Source: Thalassia testudinum (Eukaryota; Streptophyta; Magnoliopsida; Alismatales; Hydrocharitaceae). Taken from it: 64,000 nt of DNA. Made by a program: the position numbers and the translations under genes. Below, in pieces: positions 47,023-57,080 of this stretch (its first letter is position 1; every line of letters starts with the position of its first letter). The notes under the pieces are model-generated. The model was given only the letters and a program-made list of their open reading frames with translations, ran no database searches and was not told the origin of the DNA. Location: positions 22,445,001-22,509,000 of the forward strand of contig JAZHRO010000019.1 of NCBI GenBank assembly GCA_037157565.1, given 5' to 3'.

Positions 47023-49775
47023 TTAAGACCCGTGCTGTTTGAGCCTTTTAAGACGTTTGGACTGTCGGTCAAACATCTGGTCAGACGTCTAGACACCTTC
47101 CCAGAAGTCCAGAAATCAAAAATCTTAAGTACAAGTTCGTGTCTGCGTGCAAATAGTACTCTCGTGTTCCTTCTTCTTCTCTCTCTTTTTTTACCCCCTC
47201 TAGCAAACCCTAACCCTCACCCTTATAAAAATCCCCCTTTCCTCCTCTCTCATTCACACCACTCAGCCGCTTCTGCCCTTCCCCTTCACCCCAGCGCGAG
47301 CGAGAGAGCACGAGAGTGGCAACGAGGAGGAGCAGCGTAAGGAGAGGAGGAGAAAGAGCTCGCGAGCTCCTGTAGGAGCTCATCGGAGAGCACACGGTCG
47401 GAGCGACGCATGCATAAAGAGGAGTATGTCGGGGGAGTCCTCCCCGATGCTACTACAGGCGAGGGAGCGAGGCACGGCCACGTGCAGTGCGAGCAAGCGG
47501 GAGCAGGTTCTGCTTCTGGATTATTCCCAGAATCAAACATCTGGAGTGACATCCAGACGATGGAGCAGACGTCTAGAGGCGGTTCCATACGTCTGAGGAG
47601 TGATCTTCGTGAAGGTACGTTCCCTTTGCGGATACAGCCATGCAGGCCACTTCGTAGATACTCTTTGCATGGCCTTTTTGAGGAAATTTGGTGGTTGCAT
47701 GCAGGATTTGCTTCGGGAAGGTGCAAAACATGCCCTCGCACGCATTTCAGACATTTGGGAAGCTTACCAGATGACTGGAAGCACTTCCAGATGTTCGGAG
47801 AGGTGGTCATAAATCTGGAGCTGGGTCCAGATGGTCCAGAAGAGTTTCTAGACGTCTGGGGACGATGCAGAACTTGAGGTGCGTTTCTGGACACTTTTAA
47901 GACGTCTGGAAGTTGTTCCAGACATCTGATTTGAGATAGTAACCCAATTTTTAACCCGTTTAGGGTCCGTTTGAGGTCTGTTTTACGCAAATGAGATACC
48001 AGTGTTTTCCTTGCGAGTTCTTCTACTTGTTAAAAGGCTTTCTATACTGTTCTGAATGTTCCATTGTGATTGTTCCTTGTTATAGGACTTCGTTCCGTTG
48101 CGGGTTCGGGACTTGCTAAGGCACGTGAGCCTGCCGTTCAAGCCCCCAATACTCCTGGGTTGACTGGTAGAGTGGCTTCCCCTAATTTAATTATAAACTT
48201 GAATGCATGTGGGGAATGAATGATTAGAATCTAGGATATGGCATGAATCCTAGGATGAGAAATACTTGAAATGTCTGTATTGGATGATTGAATTGCAGTC
48301 TTGAATGAGTAGATAGAAATGTTAACAACTGCTTGTAAATGACCAAAAGCTGCCTGTGAAAAATGAAATACTTGTGCTAGTTAACTGTTAAATGTGACTT
48401 TTCTATTGTATATGTTAAATGACATAATACGAGCTGCATGTGTATAAATTGAGAATGGTAATGTGAATGATAGAAATATGAGCTGCCTGTGTATAACCTG
48501 AGTATGGAAATGTGAACGATAGCAATACAAGCTGCACGTGTATAACCTGAGAATCAAAATAGAAATGATGAAACCTGGTATGGAATGGCATGAGGAATAT
48601 GAGCATGAACCCTACAGGGCAATAGGAGTAGAGATCCTGGAAATAAATGGAATGGATCTGGAAATGCGTTGGGAAGTGTGCTGGCCCTTGAGTATGTGGT
48701 ACCAAGGGGAGCGCATGTTACTTCTTAGTGCAGAGGGGAGCTTTCCGCCTTCGGGTTGAGACCTGGGGTGGGTTGGCCACTTTGCATCGACTCTATGGCC
48801 CTTGTGTACACTGTACCAAGGAAAGCTACTAGTGTAAGGAGAGAACTAGCCACCCCACGGGGCCCGGGGTTCAGTTAGCCACCCTACACCGACCTGTTAG
48901 GCCCACTGGGAAAACCAGGGTAGTCAGGCGAGGGTGCGTGGACTGTGGAGGGGCGAGACCCCTATTTGGTTCTTAGGGGCTAGACCCCCGTTATTGAGAG
49001 GGCTAGGCCCTATACTGTTCCGTGCTGTACTTTGGGTGCACCCATTAGCGGAAATGACTAACCGAGTACCAGTGCGAGGTAGCTACCCGTGGGCTTATTG
49101 CGTATGCTGTAGTCACTGTTAAGTCTGTCCGTGACCTTGGGGTGGTTGACTGAGTGTAGGATCACCACGGGGGACTCTCCCGGCCAGGAGAGCACCACGT
49201 GTGCCTTCTACTCTTCGGAAAAGATTGCAGTCAAGATCGTTCCCACGAGGAACATTCGAGATCAAGAAAGAGATTTGGAAACATATAAACCAATGGGTGA
49301 AAAGAAATAAATTGTAAACTAAAGAAATTGGAATAGCTAGTTTTCCTGTTAGCTGTTAGCTTTATTGCTTTAGTTGTTGCCACTCTACTCAGCGTTCGCT
49401 GACTTTGTGTACTCATAACCCCTTTTCAGGTCCAGGTGTTGAGCAGCCCGAGTCTACGGCTGCAGAGGGTGATGAGCCCAGTAGAGCCCAATAGCTGTAG
49501 CTTCTTTTGTTGTACCTTTGTTGTAGTAGTGAGTTAGACTCTTGTACCTTTACGTTCTTGTACTTTGTTACTTTCTACTATTGTGGTGCTGATATGTACT
49601 GTAGTAGCTTTTACTTCTTTACTGCTGTACTCTTTTACTGTTAGTTGCTTAGCATAGTGAATGTGGTTTACTTTCCTGCTTTTTGGTTACTTTCTTGTTG
49701 GACGACTAGGTCTTGGGATTAGTCGAGTCGAACCGATCTCGGGTCCTGTAGGGATTCAGGAATCGGGTCATAACA
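47023..49775 (+). repeat. E4 3' LTR
   Basis: TTAAGACCCG start (the preceding TG is obscured by the 16-bp duplication), GGGTCATAACA end. TATAAAA at 47224-47230; palindrome cluster 47530-47930. Clearly diverged from the 5' LTR, indicating an old insertion. Confidence 0.9.
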
Positions 49776-50661
49776 GGATTGGAGGAATAGGATCCTTGAT
49801 TCTCGTGTGTTTGCACAAGCAATCAACACAAATTTGGGACTCAAAATTGATCCCAGATGATTCTCCTAGGTGTAAACAACAATCCCACCAAATTTGGTGG
49901 GATTTGGTGTTGATTCGAGTAGGTTTAGGAGTGGTCAACCCTCCCTTGGAGGTCGAGTTGACCTCAATGGTGGCAGGGACCTCCTTATGAAGAAGATGAC
50001 AAACCTAGGGGGCTATTTGCAAGGATTTTGAAAGTTGAGGGGCTATTTGAGAGAAAAAGAGTCTGATTGGACTAAAATGCAAATTAGGTCAAGATGAACT
50101 CTGGTTGGGCCCAAATTTTGGTAAAAACCTAATTTTGACCCAAGAAATTTGTTGTTGAAGTTTGGTTTTAGTTTTGACTAAGTTTGACTAGGTAATTTGC
50201 ACAAAAACCTAAATTAGCGCAAAACTATGTCTTTAACTCTATTTAAGGCCAAAATAGGATCAGATGGTTAAATTAAGGTTACCAAATCTTATGGAATATT
50301 TTTCTATGAATTTTAGAAGGTTTAGATGAATTTTATCTTGACTAGAACCTCTATTATTTAAGAGGGTCTGAAATTAGGGTTTTGGGTTACTATTTAATTC
50401 TTGAAATGTGCGAAAACCCGTTTCTATTTGCACGAACCTACTTATTAGTCATTAATGAATATTTAACCTTAGATTAACCCCTATAAAATCACTTGGTTAT
50501 TCTGTTATGTTGTTAAAATTACATAATTAACCCTAGTTCTCTATTCTCTTCTCAAAATAACCTGAAGTGGTGTTATGACCCTCAGATGGATATGTAGGAG
50601 CTTTTATCTTTTAATCCAAACTAAAAGTGATTAGTTAGGGCCCATGATGGTGTTCCCATCA

Positions 50662-51083
50662 TTCAGTGCCCTATTGCAGCCTACTAATTAGGTATTCATT
50701 CTACATTATAGAGATGGAGCCCTTAGTGATGTAAAGTTGAATGATTTTTAGGTTCTTTTTTCCCCTCACTACTGCCACAAGTTATTGCTAATGTGCCTGC
50801 TCTTTGGGTTGGTTTCATTTTCCTCATTGTTCTTGATTTGTAGATTAGGTGCTTCAGTGCCCCATTGCAACCTACTGATTAGGATATTCATTCTACATGA
50901 TAGAGATAAAGCACTCATCGATGCAGAGTTGAATGATTTTTAGGTTCCTTTTTTCCCTCACTACTACCACCAGTTATTGCTGATGTGCTTGCTCTTTGAG
51001 TTGGTTTCATCTACCTCATTGTTCCTGATATGCAGATTAGGTGCTTCAATGCCCCATTACAACCTACTAAAATAGTAGGTGTG
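50662..51083 (+). repeat. Tandem repeat units 2, 3 and part of 4 (191-192 bp)
   Basis: Units start TTCAGTGCCC (50662), TTCAGTGCCC (50853) and TTCAATGCCC (51045). With 29548-29713 there are at least 3.2 diverged units. S3 inserted at a unit start. Confidence 0.8.
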
Positions 51084-51865
51084 AAAAATGTTGTTTAAGA
51101 GAAGATGCTTGAAGGGGTCAATGAATGAGATCTTACACTAACAAGATTTCTTTTCTTTCATGCTCTCTTTATAGTGAAAGGTTGCCTCGAAACAACATGG
51201 ATGGTTCTTATAAAATTTGGTTGTGGCAATGAACTTAGAGATTACCTGCATCTCAAAAATGGTTGGGTATGCTCTAAAGGTGAGTGGATGTCAAGATCTT
51301 TTACTATTGCTTTGACCATCCATTGCTTGTGTTCTCCATGGTTTGGTTGACCTTGCAGTTAGTATAACTCAGTTTGCGGAAAACATACCAATTAATTTTT
51401 TTTAGATGAATTGCCATTGTCATTTTAAATGAACTAAAATTCATAGGTTTTTTAACATTCTATGATGACAAAATAATTTTGGCTGCACAGGAAGATAAAG
51501 GAGATCAGGCCAAACAATGAATGATTGAATGAACTTAGATGATGCTCACAAGTTTAAGTATGACTTCAAGACATTTCTTTCCTACATTAAAATTGAAGTA
51601 ATATTTTCTCATATGTTTTGTTATTATAACATATCTTCTATCTTCTTTATTTTGATTTCTCCCCATTCGGCTCCATATAGCACCATGATCTACACCTATC
51701 TGCTGCTGGTTGTTCTTGTTCTCTAGATACATTTGCATGCCTAAATCATGCAAAGCATATGTGTTGATGTGATCAAAGCATGATGTTTGTTCTTTTTTGG
51801 TATGCAATTAGAGAGTAGAACACACTTATAGATGCTTTGGGAGGAAAACTAAGTGTAGTTCACAA
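51084..51865. other. Unclassified stretch
   Basis: AT-rich, intron-like. No ORF or repeat recognised. Confidence 0.4.
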
Positions 51866-51872
51866 GTGGGCA

Positions 51873-52985
51873 ATCTCATACCTTTAGGGTCTAATATGTC
51901 AGCAATCCTACATCTAAACAATCAAGTTGAAGAGCTGAAGCTGAAGATAGAAGAGAGAAATATTTTGTTGACTAAGAACAAGTTAGAGGCTTCAGAAGCT
52001 TATCTGAAACTTCAATCCATGCAAGATGAAAATGCAGAGATTCAGTCTAGTCTTTTGGGTGCAAGAAAGGAACTAGATATGACTAATGCAGTGAGGGGAC
52101 AATTGGAGGATAAGGTCACAACTTAATGAGAGGAATTTCGGAAAATGGATAGAAGAGCTTTATGTTGTCCTTGAAGATAATAGGCATTTGCATGCTAATC
52201 TATTGAAACTGCAAAATAAGAACATAAAGCTTAGAACTAAAGAGCAATTGGCTTCTAGATTAAGCAAGGAGCTTGAATACTATGAAATGGAATTTATTGT
52301 ACTTGAAAATGATTCACAGCTAACTGGTATTCTTGTGTTGCTATTTGAAGGAAAGTTATTTGAGCTATGGAAAATACCTTAATCAAGGAGTTGACACATA
52401 CACATGCTCACATTAATACGTTGAAGAAGAATTTCATCAACTTAAAAGAGGAGAATAGTTTGTTAAAAGTAGAGCAAGCTAATTGGCATCCAGTTATATC
52501 ATCTTTCAAGTGGAGCATTCTGAATTTGGAAAATTATTCTCATAAGACAAGAAACCTTCATGAATTCCATAATCATTTTATAAAGGATGATCATATTCTA
52601 AGACATGAGAATGAAAATTGCATGAAATTGTCTACAGCTTCAGAAGAAAATATGGAATTCCAAAATTTAGTTTCCAAGTTTGAACTACTCCTGAATAATT
52701 TGATGGAAAATGAGGGTCCATTTAGTGCAAATCAGGTCCGATTTGAATTCAAGATCAAAGAATTGCATGCATGATACTGGACAATCAGCATCATAAAGTA
52801 GAGCTGGAATTGGCAAGCTTGCAAATGCCAAATCACATGACCATATTCAACCAAATGAAGATTACAAGCTACAAAAGGGAAATGGGAAGGAGGCTAACAA
52901 GAGGGATGAGCTCATTATGAAAGATATTCAGCAATTCGAAAGTTGGAATTAGATCTACAGAAGATACAATATGTCATGTGCGAAC
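51873..52985 (+). pseudogene. Coiled-coil protein fragment resembling NETWORKED1/KIP1-like
   Basis: Consecutive frames encode heptad-rich sequence: NNQVEELKLKIEERNILLTK (from ~51917), a continuation after one frameshift near 52110, LFEGKLFELW (near 52340), then after a further shift LKEENSLLKVEQANWHPVIS (near 52440-52500), followed by ELIMKDIQ and LQKIQYV-like pieces to ~52985. The order LFEGK, LKEEN...PVI.SL...I.LE, late KDI and QKIQYV is that of the C-terminal half of plant NET1 actin-binding proteins. No N-terminal NAB domain is present. Frameshifts and stops (TAA at 52124-52126) show a dead fragment. Identification rests on recalled family patterns; another plant long coiled-coil protein remains possible. 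Confidence 0.5.
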
Positions 52986-53164
52986 TCATTGTATTTTTAT
53001 TTTTTCTATATTTTTCGTTTCTCTTGTATCACCCTTAAGAGGGGAATATGTACTTTAATGATTTGGGAAGTCAATAAAATGGACTTTGTGCTCGAGCCCC
53101 TATGTTTTGTGCATGTTAAAAAATTTTATTTCTTAGTAAGGAATAAAATCAAATCGTATAGGCA

Positions 53165-53644
53165 TCATTAAAGTAAATCAACAGTGGCAATCAAAAGGCA
53201 AAATAAAGTTCCATTAAAGTAAATAATTAGTGATGATTTAGTGGCATAAGAAAGCGCCAATAAAGTAAACCAATAGTAGCGATTTAATAAAGTGTCACCA
53301 AAGTATATCAACAGTGGCAATTTAGTGACAAAAAGAAAGGCCATTACATGAAGTATATAGCAACACTATTAGCGTTAATTAAATTCCTACTAATATAAAT
53401 TAATAGTGGTGAAATAGTGACAAATCAATTGCCACAAAAGAAGGTCATTAACGACAATATTTGCCGTAATTAAAGTGCCCCTAGTACCATTGATTTAGCG
53501 ACGATTGTACAATTGCAGCTAACCTTTTAGTGACGCCAACAAAAGTGGCAATTATTTTAAGTGTCGCTAATTACATATAGTGGCAAATAGAATGCCTATA
53601 GTGGCAAATATAAAATGTCACTAAAGGTAATTTTTTTTGTATTG
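53165..53644 (+). mobile_element. CACTA-like terminus with subterminal repeats
   Basis: A dozen or more short motifs of the type AGTGGCAA, TAGTGACA, TTGCCAC and AGCGACGA occur in both orientations over 480 bp. They end at TTTTTTTTGTATTG (53631-53644), one or two bases from an inverted CACTACAAAAA terminus. The partner end was not found. The terminus lies about 10 bp inside what would be the E6 LTR. Confidence 0.45.
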
Positions 53645-56600
53645 ATCTATCACACCACATGCCTATCTTTTGCTAGTCCCTAACAAAATTAAACCAAATG
53701 CTATTTATAAATGGAATTAGGATTCGATCACTAAGGCACTTGTTATTTAACAACAATAAGAAATTTTAACTAAGGACCTAAGCTACAAAGACTCAACAGT
53801 GCCTGGGTGCCTGTCAAAATGCAGACCACCCAACACCTCACCTTATTTCATACAAAAGAGAGGAAATATTTTTTTCTTTTTTTGAATTTTTATTTAAGGT
53901 TTCGGGGAAGCTTTCTACAGCTACCCAACCCACCCAAGACTCAAGAAGACTCTAAGTACTAAGCATCTCATTGTGAAAATGTGATTGACTCACTAAACAC
54001 AATCAGAACGGACCTCAGGTTTCTACAAACCCTAAGTGACCCTTAATGAAAAATTCTTCCTAAAGGTATATCCATTTGACCGTTTTCTTTTGTTGGTGCA
54101 AGAACACCATGATCGTTGATTTTGTTGATAACAAAACACTCAATATTTAACATTCTCATTGAGTTTAAGTTTCAGGAATAATGCAAATGGATTCAAGTGT
54201 GAAGAAGCTTATGCTCGCATCCATGGAGGATTGGAGGAGCTTGATGGAGAAGAAGAGAAGATGGAAGCATCTATTGGAGTGAGAGCTTGAAGATTGGAAG
54301 AATAGGACTTAGATTTATTTCATATTATTGTATCTTGTATTTTGTTCTCTTTATTTATTTTGCTCTTTTATTTCCTTAGAAACTTGTTAAAGAGCCCAAA
54401 GTAACTTACCTTAATCCTAGGAACACTATTCCTACACTCGGACTCTTAGACAAACACTTAGGTATTTCATAGAGAACTTAGAAAATCAATATAGAAATCG
54501 GACAACTTTATCAGATATCCGATACTGACCTCAGATGTCAGATTATGGACTTTAAGACATCAGATAGTTTGTATAGACGTCCAAACACATAGGCTGGACT
54601 TAGTGTTCTCTAACCAATGATTTCAGATGACCAACCCATAGTCCAGATGTATGATGACCTTGCCAGACATCCAATTAGAGGACCGTTGGCCTGTCAGAGG
54701 CTGTAGAGACTCCCAGATGTCGGATAAAGAGACATTAGGCTAAATCTGACTCAAATCTACTTTTGTCAGATGATTATAGTCGTTCGCCTCTTAGGAAATC
54801 CATTCTTACAGAGAATTCTCCTTCCAAACATCCCGACACTTTGCCAGACGTCCGACCTATCGTCTGACCTAAAATACCTAGAACCCTGTTTATATCTGGA
54901 TAAAATAGGAACACACCTATCTTAGAATTAGACGTTAGATATCTTTCCCAGACACCTCACAATGATTTGTTAGACGTTCATCTAGATCCAACCCAGTCTA
55001 GGATCCTCAACCCTTTTAGAGCAAATGTTCGACCTTCAAATTTGACGATGACTCAGATGTCTGACCATAAATCCAAATGTTTGAAAACCCTATCTAACTC
55101 TTTAATGACCTAGATTTCGATGGGATTTTGGATCACTCTCTTGAGCCTTGTTCCCAACGGCTACAAGAGGCTTCCAAAGCCTTCCAAAGTCTTCTAGGCA
55201 CCTCTATAAATAGGAGAGGACCCTTTCTAAGATAAACACACCAAAGATACACTACTTCCACCATTTTGTGTCAAAGAAAAGAAAGAAAATCAGTAAGAAG
55301 TGATCTTGCTGTCCAAGCCTTGTTCCATACACCTGAGAGCACTGAAACTATATCAAATTTACGTTGAATTTGTTCTATATTAGGAAAGTTCTTCTAGCCT
55401 ATAGTAGCAAGGTTAAAATTACTCTTTGTAGCTCTATAGGTTTATTTGTTTTTCTTTTTGTTTTTGGTTGGGTATTCGCTTTACAAATTCTTGTCTCCTT
55501 TGCGAGACAAAATACTCCTCATGAAGAGTAGGGGTTTAAGGTACGATACCCTCAATTCAAAGTAACGTGGTTGTAAGAGGTTGAACTACCCTCACTTATG
55601 TAGTTTGTTAGTGGATTTGATCTACTAGGTAGATCCGGAAATCCAAAATCAAGAGGTCTAGGTGGTGGTTTTTACCTGGGTTTGGGTTTTCACCTAAAAA
55701 TCCTTTGTGCTCTTGTATGATTGCATTTTACAAGATTGTGCATTTATACTTCTACATTAGTTTATATCACGCAAATCTCAACCCCCCTTCGTCAGAACCT
55801 ATAGCTTTCTCCCTACTTTTATTTTTATGGGGTCAACACAAAGGTGAAGCAGGTGTATATCTCCCCAACTTATTCTACTTCCAGCTTCTCCCTAAGTGTT
55901 AGGAGTTATTTGAGCATTTTATGAGCTAGGCTATGGACAAACGGAAATGGGGCATTACCTATGGTAACTTGCTAGCCATACTCATGCACTGAGGTATGGC
56001 TTATTCATTGTTTTCTGCTTTTTTCTATTTTTCTATCTTTTTTCTTTTTTTTTTCATATTTCTCTATTTTTTTTCTTTTTCTGAGTAGGTTGCTTTCCTT
56101 ATCTAAGATTTACCTAAAGGCAATGGCCAAAGAAATTGAGACATGTGGTTGGCCTTTGGACACCGGGCTATGAGTTGTTACTCACAGCAACGTGCCAGCC
56201 ATACCACCCTAGCATGTTTATTAGCTACCTAATTTCCATTAAGACTGCCTGAGTAGTGACTCATTGCGAGATGTGTGTAAATGCTTAGACTATAAGTCCC
56301 TTCAAATCAGAGGGTGGGTTGACAAGTCGTGTACTTATCACCCCAACTTATTAACCAAATTAAAATAAACATAGAATGGTAATGACTCGAGAAACAGGTC
56401 CACATTTTAATGAACACCCAAGCTAATTAAGCCTGTAGACCTGAAGAGTCTGTGTTCAGGTCCTATCGTATTTTTCCTAAAGTTGAAAAAATCATGATAC
56501 CTAAGTTCTCTTTTCCTAATTCTCAATTTTTGCGTATTTTTGAAAAATAAAAAGAAATAAATTCTACATAATATAGAGCTGACAAAATAATTCAGAAATA

Positions 56601-57080
56601 ACTATATCCACCCCCTCATGCCTAGCTAATGCAATGTCCTCATTATAAAAATAAAGGCATGAAAAGGAGCAGACTAGACAAGATATCACCTGAATTCCAT
56701 GATGAGCTGGTCTAGTCTGAGATAAAAATAGACTATACACAAGTGTTGAGTTTAGTGCCTTCAATTAGGCATAGCATACACACAAAGAGAAGAAATTAAG
56801 AACTGAGGTTGGCGGGTCAAGATCAAAATAAAAGATTGACCTTCAAACTCGCTAGCAGAAGATGTCCACAGATGTGAATGAGATTGTGAAGTAGACTCAT
56901 GCCTCGAGATCGAGTAGTTCTAAGGCTTGAATGATAAAATTCCATAACCAAAGGCCATTCAGCTTGTGGGACAAGTCTATGATCTAGAAACATGTAACCC
57001 AAGTCTAAAATGTCAGACAATAGATAGGTCTAGACCAATAAGTGCAGTTGTCCATTTAGCCTTTGGCTCAACAAGATAAT
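53645..57080 (-). mobile_element. E6: truncated relative of E5, interrupted by S4
   Basis: In minus orientation it matches the 3' non-coding part of E5 (about 37440-39060): degenerate 3' polypurine tract at 53655-53663, internal tract 56608-56622 with AATGAGGACATTGCA. Only ~10 bp of its LTR start (TGTGATAG...) survive next to the CACTA-like end. Its 5' part is missing: at 57080 it meets the E7 LTR. Confidence 0.7.
54091..55803 (+). mobile_element. S4: copia-type solo LTR (SIRE/Maximus-like)
   Basis: The insert begins TGTTGGTGCAAGAACACCAT and ends near AACCCCCCTTCGTCAGAACC, both typical of SIRE-type LTRs. E7 and E5 are uninterrupted at this place, which proves an insertion. TATAAATA at 55205-55212. 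Several CAGATGTC/CAGACGTC motifs lie at 54500-55080. The end is uncertain by ~10 bp; the best target duplication is TCTTT/GCTTT (four of five). Confidence 0.65.

Larger units (their letters stand above)
31530..49775 (+). mobile_element. E4: Tekay/Del-type chromovirus (Ty3/gypsy) with TSD GGATT
   Basis: 5' LTR 31530-41991 (interrupted by E5), primer site 41995-42010, gag, protease, reverse transcriptase/RNase H, integrase with chromodomain-like tail, 3' LTR ~47023-49775. GGATT flanks it at 31525-31529 and 49776-49780. LTRs start TGTTAAGACCC and end GGGTCATAACA. Without E5 the 5' LTR is 2754 bp, matching the 3' LTR. Coding regions carry stops and frameshifts, so it cannot move by itself. Confidence 0.95.
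29719..50661 (-). mobile_element. S3: solo LTR of the E1/E2 family, host of E4 and E5
   Basis: Outer ends are TGCTAACGGG at 29719 and CCCATCA at 50661, with TSD TTCAA (29714-29718) and TTCAG (50662-50666). After removing E4 with one GGATT it is ~2.7 kb. Parts: U5 end 29719-29800, pyrimidine-rich stretch 30160-30300, decayed hairpin A near 30582-30607, TATA (minus) 31470-31476, U3 49781-50661 with terminal palindrome 50645-50661. Confidence 0.92.

Noticed and set aside
24230..53644. Complete Pack-CACTA element
   Set aside because: Only the right terminus is suggestive; no left terminus or target duplication seen, so it stays a hypothesis.
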